Below, in pieces: positions 12,252 to 24,260 of a stretch of DNA of 64,000 nucleotides. This DNA comes from Nephrocerus scutellatus (lineage: Eukaryota > Arthropoda > Insecta > Diptera > Pipunculidae). Below the pieces are notes generated by a model, which was given only the letters and a program-made list of their open reading frames with translations, did not search any database and had not been told where the DNA came from. A program made the translations under genes and the position numbers. The stretch is from positions 134,198,277 to 134,262,276 of the forward strand of contig OX352761.1 of assembly GCA_947095585.1 (NCBI GenBank), written 5' to 3'. Positions within the stretch are counted from its first letter, which is position 1. Each line of letters begins with the position of its first letter.

Positions 12252-14275
12252 CAATCACAAACATCATCCTTATTGGTATGAGAGACTTTATTCCTTCCAG
12301 GAATAAGTATGTCAATCGAATGGATGATGGATGGTATGACTCGAGCTGAAAAGGGGCTTTTAGGATACGACAGGTATGCTTTCGGTTTTACAAAGCTAAC
12401 CCTACTGAGGAAAACCGAATAAATTTTCAACGAGCCAGAAATGATTGCAATGCTCATCTTCGGCGAGTCAAATTCGCCTAAGACCAAAAATTGAGGCAAA
12501 AAATACTACAATGTCCCAAAGGTAGTAAAAATTTCTGGTCTTTCGTGAAAAGAATTAGAAATACAGCCTCGTCGTCGATTCCAACGCTCATTTATAATGA
12601 CATTCCAGTTGTTAGCTCTAAGGACTTTGCCAATCTGTTTGCTCCGCATTTTGCAGCTAGCTCCACGCTTCTAGATTGTGCATTGTTGCCTCCTGCACAT
12701 CAGAGTATTGAACAATCTATGGAACAAATATTCATTCGTACTCGTGCAGTTGCTAGAGTCTAAAACGATCTCAACACTCACAAATCCGCTGGGCCAGATG
12801 GTATTTCCCCATTAGTTCTGAAGAGGTGTTCTTCCAAGCTGGCATTACCGTTGCGTAAGCTTTTCCCTCTATCATATTCTTCTGGGCTCTTCCCGAGAAG
12901 TTGGAAAACATCCTTTGTCCAGCCCACACCCAAAAAAAGTCAAGCCGTCGTCTCCTTCTTCGTACCGACCCATAGCACTTACATCCATTCTTTCCACGGT
13001 CATGGAAACGCTGATTAATTTTCAGCTCACAAAATATCTTGAAACCAATGAAATCCTTAGTAACCGGCAGTACGGATTTCGTGGGCAACGTTCTACTGGT
13101 GCTTTGATGGTATATCTCACCAAACTGTGGACCCGGTCTTTGCATAAATTTTGTGAAAGCAAAGCTATTGCACTCGATGTTTCTAAGGCATTTGACAGCG
13201 TTTGGCATCAAGCTCTTTTCTTCAAAATGCGTGCTTACGGAGCCGATGAAAACCTGCTTCATTATATTAGAAGATATCTTTTGGACCGCTCAATTCGTTG
13301 TATTGGACGGCTTCAAATCTGAAATACATCACATAAATGCTGGTGTTGCCCAGGGCTCTGATTTGTCCCCATTTTTATTAATGATCTCTTATCTAAGACT
13401 TCTAATCCAAATCACTCTTTCGCTGACGACAGCACTCTCAGCTTCTTATATTTGAGTCATAGTTTGAGGAACGTCCCTCCGCTTCTCAATCAACTGCGTG
13501 TGTTAAGCATTTTAAATTCTGATCTTGACAGCATAATAAAATGGGGAGAAAACAATCGTGTAGAATTTGACGCTTCATAAACTCAATGCTGTCTGATGAC
13601 GTCTAAGCGAATCCTAAACTCTATTATCCATGAAAGGCACTTGCATCGAGGAAACTGAAATACTCGCAGTTCTCGGTATGTGCGTTAACGACAAGCTACG
13701 TTGGAATGACCACGAATTTACCATCGCTAAAAAATGCTGCGAAATGTTTAGGTTTTCTAAACCGGTGCAAGAAATATTTCACTCCCTCCGATCTGGCTAC
13801 TATCTACAAGGCCCTAATCTTGAGTGGAATTGTCATATCTGGTCTGGTGCACCTAAAACTTATCGGTGACGAAAACATTGCGAAATCAATAGGTTCGTTT
13901 GAACACCTCAGGACCGTTTCCAGCTTGTCACTGTTTTATCGCTTCTTCCACCAACGGTGCTCAAGAGTATTACTCTGCATGCCAGCTGCATGCCACCTCT
14001 CCTTGAATTCAACCGCAATACTCGTGGCGCTCTAAATGCTCATCGGCTTACCCTCAAGCGCATCTTCGGACGTACAGTTAAGTTCAGGGATTCGTTTTTC
14101 CGCCGTACAACACGTATGTGGAACGCTCTGCCATGCTCTGTCTTTCCACATCACTATGATCAACAGGCATTCAAAATACAAGCTCCATTTCCATTAATTT
14201 CAATTTCCATTAACAACACTCCAGAAATATGTGCGTTAAGATATTCGACTTTACCAGCCTTTCTTTAGGAAGTTA
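12252..14275 (+). mobile_element. 5'-truncated non-LTR retrotransposon, reverse transcriptase degenerate
   Basis: Several plus-strand frames join into one decayed polymerase: a linker 'GSKNFWSFVKRIRN' (12491-12763), RT blocks 'YRPIALTSILSTVME', 'RQYGFRGQRSTGAL' and 'LDVSKAFDSVWH' (12915-13322), 'NAGVAQGSDLSP' (13330-13370), a frameshifted FADD region near 13420 and a C-terminal 'RRTTRMWNALPCSVFPHHY' (around 14100-14160). The last motif is usual in CR1/Jockey-superfamily LINEs. The endonuclease is missing, and multiple frameshifts and stops make it dead. It ends about 225 bp before the GatB stop codon. Confidence 0.82.
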
Positions 14276-14499
14276 AATATAAAATGAACTTAATTTCAAA
14301 CAAATACGTTACGGCGATTTCAACCGGCGCTTGGTGTTTAAGTTAATTTTGTAAATCAATCATATTGAGGGTTAAAACATAATTACAATTTTAAAAAATG
14401 TTTTATCTGCCGAGATTTTAATTTTTACAACCTTTGGATCGGTATCGCTGCATACTTGTTTAAAGGGATTCTAAAGGGAAACATATATCTTCGACACAG

Positions 14500-16615
14500 T
14501 TATTTTAGTAATTTCCTAAGCGTTTCGTCAACAAGTTTCATGCACGCTTTCTGTTGTGTTAACTTTGCCACATCACCGAGAATCGCAAAAAAAGCTTTTG
14601 TTTTTCCATTTTCGTATTGTTTCACGGCTTTTGGATTATTTTCAATTGCAATTTTGCAATATTTTTCAATTTCCAATCGATCCGTTATTTGCTCGAGCTG
14701 GTTAACTTTAATGATCTGAAATTATATTTATATATATAGTTAATGCATGGATTGAAACAAGGATCGAAAACAACTTACTGAGTCTACAGTTTCCTTTGGA
14801 TTAAAATGCAATTCTTCTATTAAGCTTCGAGCTGCTTGTAAATTAATGATATCATTTTGCAGAGATTTTAAAACTTCCATTAAATTTGAAGCAGTCAAAT
14901 TGCTAGCATGTAAATAAAATTATAAGATAGTGATTCAACTTTAATACAATTTATATTTACCATTCACCTAGATCGATGTTCAATTTATTGCAAACTGCCA
15001 AAAGATCATTGATTAGAAAATTTGTAACCAGATTCGTTGGAATCTCGGGTAGTGTTTTGAAAATTTTATCAAAGTATTCCAATAAAATTGGTTCGTTCTA
15101 AAATGTTGTATCACAAAAGTCGAAAAATAGACTTTACTTAACAAATTCTATGTGTTGGTGCATTCTAGTTTCACAGATTGACTATTTTTTATCATAATAA
15201 CGTTGATTACATAGTTCATTTATTAGTGTATTACTTACAACAAGTATAATTGTAGTTTCCTGATTAAGGTTGTACGTATCCATTAGATTTTGTCTTGTTT
15301 CTTCGGGCATTTCTGGTAATTGAGCTTTGATTAGAGGTACTGATATAAAATCTTTAGTATCAGTTTTTTTAAGATTTAATCTAAGTGGAGGTAAATTTGG
15401 CTCCGGCATAAACCTGTAATCTTGAAGAACTTCTTTGTCTCTCATAGCGATAGTCCGGCGGGATTCAGCGTCCCATGATCTTGTCTCATTTACCACAGTT
15501 TGACCGTTTTCTACAATTTCAATCTGACGATCTACTTCATAACTCACGGCTTGTGCGATACTTCGAATGGATCCAATGTTTTTTACTTCGGTTCTAGTAC
15601 CAAGGGGATCACCCTCCTTATGAATTGAGATATTGGCATCAACTCGTAATGCACCCTCTGATTGTAAGATAAATCGCACTATAACGTGCCATTTAGCAAT
15701 ATTCCTGAAAAGTGTACAAACCTTCCATTTTACACGAACACGTTCCCAAACGTCTTAAAATCAATATTAACTCCTTTACTAAAGAAGCAGCTTCCTCTCC
15801 AGTTTCTAGATCTGGTTCAAATACCAATTCCATTAATGGCAGTCCTGCACGATTTAGATCAACTAAACTTCTAATAATGACGATCTTTTTACTAAGCTAT
15901 GTATATGTTGGTAGTTGAGTTATTGTGATCTACCTCCTGAGATTATCATCATGCAATGACTTTCCACTATCTTGCTCTAATTGCAGTTGAAAAAGGCGAA
16001 CTGATTTCTGATAAGGTTTCGTTTTTCCTGGCACTATGACTGGGAAACTCATTTTTCCATTGTTTGCCAATGCTGCCCGTTGTTGAGTGATTTGATAGCC
16101 TGCCTAAAAACAAAAATCAAATTAAGAACAATTCAATAAATAACTTTCATGGTTTTCCCTCACTGGCAAGTCAGCGTAAAAGTAATGCTTCCTATCAAAC
16201 ATAGACAGTTCGTTAATATTGCAATTTAATGCTAAAGCCGTCTTTATTCCGGCTTCTACACATTTCCTATTTAATACCTTAAAGAGAATTTCTTTGCTTT
16301 AGTTTTTTTTTCAGCAATAGTAATGCAGTTAGTTTACCGGCAACGTTCCCGGGATAGATGCATCGAAATTAGAAACTGAGCAGTTTAGGGGTGCGCCAAA
16401 TGCCGTTGAGCTAGCAGAAAATAATTTTGATGTGGACGCAATCTGAGCATGAACTTCTAAGCCAACAACGCTTTTCCATTTCCTACTACTACTTGCAATT
16501 TAATAAAACACCAAATAAACATTTTGAAAAGTGTATGCACAAACCTAGTGGACTTATCTCTGTATGATGTAAATATTTTATTTTTAATATTTTTTAATAA
16601 CATATAACGGAACAT
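14500..16615 (-). CDS. GatB: Glutamyl-tRNA(Gln) amidotransferase subunit B, mitochondrial
   Basis: Nine exons on the minus strand: 16615-16545, 16491-16338, 16277-16164, 16103-15934, 15870-15722, 15657-15239, 15097-14961, 14902-14779 and 14715-14500. They join with GT-AG introns of 42-141 bp and consistent phases into 517 aa, close to the family's usual length. GatB is the kinase/ammonia-accepting subunit of the GatCAB complex that converts Glu-tRNA(Gln) to Gln-tRNA(Gln), in mitochondria for animals. Visible marks: a basic, Ser/Thr-rich N-terminus suited to mitochondrial import (1-30), '[10 protein letters not shown]' (~32-41), '[12 protein letters not shown]' (~110-121), '[13 protein letters not shown]' and '[10 protein letters not shown]' in the sixth exon, and a C-terminal YqeY-like end with '[15 protein letters not shown]'. 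The start chosen gives a leader of normal length; an in-frame ATG 37 codons further up (16724-16726) is possible. Neighbours are the rootletin array on one side and Tsc1 on the other. No damage is seen. Confidence 0.93.
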
Positions 16616-17312
16616 TTCAATATATAAATATATATTTATTGATGAGCTGAGCACGCAAGTCTTCCGCAATGTCCAACAGATAATAGATAATAGAGTATTG
16701 AGATTGAGATTGACAACAGGCCATACCATCAGCCCATAATTTCAAAGCAGTTCCGTAAATTGTCAGATGTCAAACCCAAACAATGGAAACAGTTCATATG
16801 TCAACGAAAAATTCAAGGACTTTAGCTTTCATAAAAGCAAAAGATTTCGTTGTCAAACATAAAATAGCGGACTTACAAAATAAGAATTCTATCTCGGACT
16901 CTTTCGGAATCGCAAAACGTAATTCGTACTTTATTTGCAGAGGAAATGGGAATACGAATTGGAAGTCAAATAAAATAACTTTTAAATTCCTAAATCGAAA
17001 TTGATGTATTTAAAAGGTGGTTAGGACTATACGTAACATTTGGCAATTTTGTCTTAGTTTGTGTGAATAGCGTTTTTTTGATAAATTGTTTCGTTTTTTT
17101 ATATTACATTGGAATAATTATAACAACAAATATGTATTATATTGATTTTCAGTATTTTCTACCTTTGCCATGGCTGCAACGCCCACAACACCCACAACCC
17201 AAAAATGTGGGTGTGGCGATCGGGAGACGAATCCTTCCAAATCCTTACCTTATTAACAATAACTTTAAAAAATTATTTTAAATTACGATTGACGTTATGC
17301 ATTTTATTTGTA
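16616..17312. other. Intergenic region between divergent GatB and Tsc1 blocks
   Basis: About 700 bp with no gene I can support. A 74-codon plus frame (16783-17004) and a 28-codon frame (17170-17256) are open but match no family I know. The GatB promoter should lie here. The region is outside the Tsc1 repeats, which begin at 17313. Confidence 0.4.
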
Positions 17313-18132
17313 ACTTTCATACCCGAAACTGTAATTGTGCTACCCATCGGTGATCAATAGGTAAGATTTCTCTTCAATACTTAGTAACAACATATATTCC
17401 CACATGACAACATATGCCAAGAAAATTTCGACAATTTGATTTTGATTTTCGTTACATTGGCAGAAAACTCGACACGAAAACCAAAAAACTTCAACGTTTT
17501 GATTTCAATTATGGTTTGTGTAATGGAAAGAACTTTTAGTTTGACGTTAGTAAAATGACAAACAAGTAGCAAATATCGAGAAATAACTGATGACAACGCT
17601 TAGAAATAAAAAATTCAGATGTAATACGCCCAGCAGTCGAAACAGTAACTAAAAACAGGAATTCCATTAAAATACCGGTAACTCAGTTGGAATTCCCTAA
17701 TTCCTAAGAAAGAATTAGAATTTAAGGCCAAAAAAAAATCGGCAATAGAGAAAAAATTGTATATGTATGTAATCATAATGCCTAAAATTTTCTAATGATG
17801 AGTATTTAAAAAAACATAAATATTGTTTAATTGTTTTATTAAAGTAAAAAGAGAGATAAGGATTATATGTACATTATTTATACATATTTGCGAATTACAC
17901 AAATTGTCAATGGAAGAAAAAAACGATAATTCCTATTTTTTATGTACATTAATTTTTTATTAGGCGTTCTTTTGTTTGATTAAATTGCACTTGGTCCAAA
18001 AATACAGCACTGTACTTGTTTGTTTATGTTACAATTTTAAAATAAAAACATTTGTTAACATTCTTATCGTCAGTGTGGGATTGGTACGACCATTTTGACA
18101 CAAACTCATATACAAAAAGTGCGAGGCTCTTT

Positions 18133-18435
18133 GGCTGTGTTTTTTTATGTCGGAGTAATCGGAGAAATAATTTAACTGTTATAATTCTTATTTGTGTTTT
18201 TTTTTTCATTCCCCGAAAAATCTTTTTTCTCTGAGGCGGTTTTTTTACGCTCCGATAATTCTCGGTTATAATATAGAACATTTGTTGACAGCTGTAGTTG
18301 TTTGCTTCTTTAAACATGGTACATGTCAACAGCAGTTAATTTCTTTGATCTGACAGCTCATATTAGAGAAAACATTTATCGGATTTATCGGATATCTCTA
18401 AACTCGGATTTCTCCGACATAAAAAAAGCACGGCC
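18133..18435. mobile_element. 303-bp MITE in Tsc1 upstream region, copy 1
   Basis: Left end GGCTGTGTTTTTTTATGTCG and right end (reversed) GGCCGTGCTTTTTTTATGTC are imperfect inverted repeats, extending through CGGAGWAATC. The interior is AT-rich with no ORF that makes sense; the two opposed 60-101 codon frames here are shadows. No clear target duplication is seen. It lies ~600 bp upstream of the Tsc1 ATG. Confidence 0.72.
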
Positions 18436-19038
18436 TATACTAGCTATCAAAAATATGAAGAAGCAAATAAAAATATACTTTTAATCCTGATGGAAACACG
18501 ATTTGTGTCACTTGGGATATTTGGATAGACGGAAATGTGTTCTCCGCTTAAGATGGGGCAACAAATAAATTGAAAAGTACCTTTCGGATACTCTTCAATC
18601 TTTACAAACAACCCATTTTCGTACGATATGCCACTTTTGACAGTAATCAAATGTAATTTGATGGCAAGTATGCAGAAGAATGGAAAAGTTTAGTTTTCAT
18701 GTGGAAGAAGAATAAATAAAATGTTCAAGAAATATAAAATCAAATATTTCCTTTAGAACCAAGAAAGCGCAGGTATTCGTTGAAATAAAAACCATGGTTG
18801 CAATTTTCAATCACAAAAAATCATTGGCGGCATAATTTAACAAAAAAGAAAAAAGTTACCCAGTCCATTGTAGTTATGATAATTTCAATAATTTTGGGAT
18901 CATTGCATATAAAATATTTTAATTTTGTGATAAAGCTAATCTCCGTTTAAATAACAATAAATACACAAACAACATTCGCAACTAAAACTGCAAAATATTT
19001 CTACAAAACAAAGCAATAATAAGAAGAAGGCTAAAACC

Positions 19039-20114
19039 ATGGAAATTGAAAAACTTTTTAATGACCTGGAATCTAATCAAACCCAAGATTGCGAAGAAGC
19101 CAAGAAGAAGTTGGTCGACATGTTTATGCAAAGTAGGTACAATATATTGTGATGGTATTATCTAACTAGAATGTATATATTATGTGCTTTAGCTAAGGAA
19201 CATTGGCTCGTTCATGGAATGATGGACTATTTCTTGAAAACAGGATCTTTGCGCATAATGGAAGTGCTTGTCAAAGTACAGTCCCCACATGACAATTATA
19301 TTTTCGATAGACTGGCTGAGTGGCTAAAGGGCCAACCGAACCGCATACAAGCACTGAATCTTTTTGCATTCATTGTGAGAAAACATCCCACGTGGTTGTT
19401 CAAAGTCGAAAAACACAAGTTAATAAAGGACATTTTGAAATTGTTGCAGGTAATTATAACATATATAGATATATAATATATTACGCATGATTTAACGGTA
19501 TACAATATTAAAGTATGTATATGTATATACATTATGATTTCTTTATAGACTGAAAAAGAGATTGTTTCTCTCATGAGCGCACTGCTCTGTATTATAACAC
19601 TTTTACCAATTATCCCAAATCTTGTACCAAACTTTTTGAGTGATCTATTCGACATTTTTGGTCATTTAGCATCGTGGAATTTTCAAAAACCCAATAACTT
19701 AACTGATGACAAACTGGTACACTTGCAACTTGGTCTTCAGATGCTTTTCCATCGGTTGTATGGCATGTACCCCTGTAGTTTTATTGCGTATATCGCTGAG
19801 TTTGTTAAAAAAGAGAAAGGTGCAATATTTCATCATACAATAAAGCCACTTTTAGAGACAGTTCGTGTGCATCCCATGCTTGTGACTGACACAATTGAAA
19901 CTGAGATGAATTCGTCGCGTTGGAAGGAAATGGAACCGCATGATGTAGTTGTAGAGTGTGCCAAACAGTCGCTTCCGGTTTCACACCAGGTTGATTTCTA
20001 CTTGTTTTTGTTGTTTAATTACTCTTAACAATATCGTTACAGGATTTTACGGAAAATTCTTCAAATCTCACAGTTTGTTCGCAAGACACAAGACTTTCAT
20101 ACCCGAAACTGTAA
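19039..20114 (+). pseudogene. Truncated Tsc1 duplicate 1, N-terminal frame intact
   Basis: Exons 19039-19132, 19193-19449, 19549-19989 and 20043-20114 have the same borders as the real Tsc1. In exon 4 the sequence leaves Tsc1 after 'TVCSQDT' and runs into the next repeat copy, ending after RLSYPKL and a stop. The result is an open frame of 287 aa that keeps the hamartin N-terminal helical (HEAT-like) domain but lacks the Ser-rich middle and the coiled coil that binds tuberin. It has its own copy of the upstream region, so transcription is possible. With the premature stop near a repeat boundary the fate of the RNA is unknown. I class it as a partial gene copy; it could be a functional truncated isoform. 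Confidence 0.8.
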
Positions 20115-20744
20115 TTGTGCTACCCATCGGTGATCAATAGGTAAGATTTCTCTTCAATACTTAGTAACAACTTATAACAACATAATATCGAGAAATAACT
20201 GATGACAACGCTTAGAAATAAAAAATTCAGATGTAATACGCCCAGCAGTCGAAACAGTAACTAAAAACAGGAATTCCATTAAAATACCGGTAACTCAGTT
20301 GGAATTCCCTAATTCCTAAGAAAGAATTAGAATTTAAGGCCAAAAAAAAATCGGCAATAGAGAAAAAATTGTATATGTATGTAATCATAATGCCTAAAAT
20401 TTTCTAATGATGAGTATTTAAAAAAACATAAATATTTTTTAATTGTTTTATTAAAGTAAAAAGAGAGATAAGGATTATATGTACATTATTTATACATATT
20501 TGCGAATTACACAAATTGTCAATGGAAGAAAAAAACGATAATTCCTATTTTTTATGTACATTAATTTTTTATTAGGCGTTCTTTTGTTTGAATAAATTGC
20601 ACTTGGTCCAAAAATACAGCACTGTACTTGTTTGTTTATGTTACAATTTTAAAATAAAAACATTTGTTAACATTCTTATCGTCAGTGTGGGATTTGTACG
20701 ACCATTTTGACACAAACTCATATACAAAAAGTGCGAGGCTCTTT

Positions 20745-21047
20745 GGCTGTGTTTTTTTATGTCGGAGTAATCGGAGAAATAATTTAACTGTTATAATTCT
20801 TATCTGTGTTTTTTTTTTCATTCCCCGAAAAATCTTTTTTCTCTGAGGCGGTTTTTTTACGCTCCGATAATTCTCGGTTATAATATAGAACATTTGTTGA
20901 CAGCTGTAGTTGTTTGCTTCTTTAAACATGGTACATGTCAACAGCAGTTAATTTCTTTGATCTGACAGCTCATATTAGAGAAAACATTTATCGGATTTAT
21001 CGGATATCTCTAAACTCGGATTTCTCCGACATAAAAAAAGCACGGCC
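20745..21047. mobile_element. 303-bp MITE in Tsc1 upstream region, copy 2
   Basis: Same element as at 18133-18435, duplicated with the Tsc1 5' unit rather than inserted anew, since position and flanks are identical. Confidence 0.7.
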
Positions 21048-21650
21048 TATACTAGCTATCAAAAATATGAAGAAGCAAATAAAAATATACTTTTAATCCT
21101 GATGGAAACACGATTTGTGTCACTTGGGATATTTGGATAGACGGAAATGTGTTCTCCGCTTAAGATGGGGCAACAAATAAATTGAAAAGTACCTTTCGGA
21201 TACTCTTCAATCTTTACAAACAACCCATTTTCGTACGATATGCCACTTTTGACAGTAATCAAATGTAATTTGATGGCAAGTATGCAGAAGAATGGAAAAG
21301 TTTAGTTTTCATGTGGAAGAAGAATAAATAAAATGTTCAAGAAATATAAAATCAAATATTTCCTTTAGAACCAAGAAAGCGCAGGTATTCGTTGAAATAA
21401 AAACCATGGTTGCAATTTTCAATCACAAAAAATCATTGGCGGCATAATTTAACAAAAAAGAAAAAAGTTACCCAGTCCATTGTAGTTATGATAATTTCAA
21501 TAATTTTGGGATCATTGCATATAAAATATTTTAATTTTGTGATAAAGCTAATCTCCGTTTAAATAACAATAAATACACAAACAACATTCGCAACTAAAAC
21601 TGCAAAATATTTCTACAAAACAAAGCAATAATAAGAAGAAGGCATAAACC

Positions 21651-22724
21651 ATGGAAATTGAAAAACTTTTTAATGACCTGGAATCTAATCAAACCCAAGA
21701 TTGCGAAGAAGCCAAGAAGAAGTTGGTCGACATGTTTATGCAAAGTAGGTACAATATATTGTGATGGTATTATCTAACTAGAATGTATATATTATGTGCT
21801 TTAGCTAAGGAACATTGGCTCGTTCATGGAATGATGGACTATTTCTTGAAAACAGGATCTTTGCGCATAATGGAAGTGCTTGTCAAAGTACAGTCCCCAC
21901 ATGACAATTATATTTTCGATAGACTGGCTGAGTGGCTAAAGGGCCAACCGAACCGCATACAAGCACTGAATCTTTTTGCATTCATTGTGAGAAAACATCC
22001 CACGTGGTTGTTCAAAGTCGAAAAACACAAGTTAATAAAGGACATTTTGAAATTGTTGCAGGTAATTATAACATATATAGATATATAATATATTACGCAT
22101 GATTTAACGGTATACAATATTAAAGTATGTATATGTATATACATTATGATTTCTTTATAGACTGAAAAAGAGATTGTTTCTCTCATGAGCGCACTGCTCT
22201 GTATTATAACACTTTTACCAATTATCCCAAATCTTGTACCAAACTTTTTGAGTGATCTATTCGACATTTTTGGTCTTAGCATCGTGGAATTTTCAAAAAC
22301 CCAATAACTTAACTGATGACAAACTGGTACACTTGCAACTTGGTCTTCAGATGCTTTTCCATCGGTTGTATGGCATGTACCCCTGTAGTTTTATTGCGTA
22401 TATCGCTGAGTTTGTTAAAAAAGAGAAAGGTGCAATATTTCATCATACAATAAAGCCACTTTTAGAGACAGTTCGTGTGCATCCCATGCTTGTGACTGAC
22501 ACAATTGAAACTGAGATGAATTCGTCGCGTTGGAAGGAAATGGAACCGCATGATGTAGTTGTAGAGTGTGCCAAACAGTCGCTTCCGGTTTCACACCAGG
22601 TTGATTTCTACTTGTTTTTGTTGTTTAATTACTCTTAACAATATCGTTACAGGATTTTACGGAAAATTCTTCAAATCTCACAGTTTGTTCGCAAGACACA
22701 AGACTTTCATACCCGAAACTGTAA
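21651..22724 (+). pseudogene. Truncated and frameshifted Tsc1 duplicate 2
   Basis: Exons correspond to 21651-21744, 21805-22061, 22161-22599 and 22653-22724. Exon 3 has lost 2 bp near 22275 (ggtcttagc where copies 1 and 3 read ggtcatttagc). The frame shifts and stops at 22305-22307, leaving about 165 aa. Splice sites and start codon are kept. Exon 4 has the same chimeric end as duplicate 1. This copy is a pseudogene by sequence. Confidence 0.9.
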
Positions 22725-23354
22725 TTGTGCTACCCATCGGTGATCAATAGGTAAGATTTCTCTTCAATACTTAGTAACAACTTATAACAACATAATATCG
22801 AGAAATAACTGATGACAACGCTTAGAAATAAAAAATTCAGATGTAATACGCCCAGCAGTCGAAACAGTAACTAAAAACAGGAATTCCATTAAAATACCGG
22901 TAACTCAGTTGGAATTCCCTAATTCCTAAGAAAGAATTAGAATTTAAGGCCAAAAAAAAATCGGCAATAGAGAAAAAATTGTATATGTATGTAATCATAA
23001 TGCCTAAAATTTTCTAATGATGAGTATTTAAAAAAACATAAATATTTTTTAATTGTTTTATTAAAGTAAAAAGAGAGATAAGGATTATATGTACATTATT
23101 TATACATATTTGCGAATTACACAAATTGTCAATGGAAGAAAAAAACGATAATTCCTATTTTTTATGTACATTAATTTTTTATTAGGCGTTCTTTTGTTTG
23201 AATAAATTGCACTTGGTCCAAAAATACAGCACTGTACTTGTTTGTTTATGTTACAATTTTAAAATAAAAACATTTGTTAACATTCTTATCGTCAGTGTGG
23301 GATTTGTACGACCATTTTGACACAAACTCATATACAAAAAGTGCGAGGCTCTTT

Positions 23355-23657
23355 GGCTGTGTTTTTTTATGTCGGAGTAATCGGAAAAATAATTTAACTG
23401 TTATAATTCTTATCTGTGTTTTTTTTTTCATTCCCCGAAAAATCTTTTTTCTCTGAGGCGGTTTTTTTACGCTCCGATAATTCTCGGTTATAATATAGAA
23501 CATTTGTTGACAGCTGTAGTTGTTTGCTTCTTTAAACATGGTACATGTCAACAGCAGTTAATTTCTTTGATCTGACAGCTCATATTAGAGAAAACATTTA
23601 TCGGATTTATCGGATATCTCTAAACTCGGATTTCTCCGACATAAAAAAAGCACGGCC
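23355..23657. mobile_element. 303-bp MITE in Tsc1 upstream region, copy 3
   Basis: Third copy, ~600 bp upstream of the functional Tsc1 start. It differs from copies 1 and 2 at scattered bases (e.g. tcggaaaaa for tcggagaaa). Confidence 0.7.
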
Positions 23658-24260
23658 TATACTAGCTATCAAAAATATGAAGAAGCAAATAAAAATATAC
23701 TTTTAATCCTGATGGAAACACGATTTGTGTCACTTGGGATATTTGGATAGACGGAAATGTGTTCTCCGCTTAAGATGGGGCAACAAATAAATTGAAAAGT
23801 ACCTTTCGGATACTCTTCAATCTTTACAAACAACCCATTTTCGTACGATATGCCACTTTTGACAGTAATCAAATGTAATTTGATGGCAAGTATGCAGAAG
23901 AATGGAAAAGTTTAGTTTTCATGTGGAAGAAGAATAAATAAAATGTTCAAGAAATATAAAATCAAATATTTCCTTTAGAACCAAGAAAGCGCAGGTATTC
24001 GTTGAAATAAAAACCATGGTTGCAATTTTCAATCACAAAAAATCATTGGCGGCATAATTTAACAAAAAAGAAAAAAGTTACCCAGTCCATTGTAGTTATG
24101 ATAATTTCAATAATTTTGGGATCATTGCATATAAAATATTTTAATTTTGTGATAAAGCTAATCTCCGTTTAAATAACAATAAATACACAAACAACATTCG
24201 CAACTAAAACTGCAAAATATTTCTACAAAACAAAGCAATAATAAGAAGAAGGCATAAACC

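Noticed and set aside
16783..17004. 74-codon plus ORF between GatB and Tsc1
   Set aside because: Composition is ordinary AT-rich DNA and no motif is visible.
17170..17256. 28-codon ORF MAATPTTPTTQKCGCGD... preceded by a fair splice acceptor
   Set aside because: Too short, no family recognised, no conserved partner exon found; chance is likely. Worth a second look only if transcript data show it.
18024..18329. 101-codon minus ORF in each Tsc1 upstream copy
   Set aside because: It overlaps the MITE and its inverted ends, and has the composition of noncoding AT-rich DNA.
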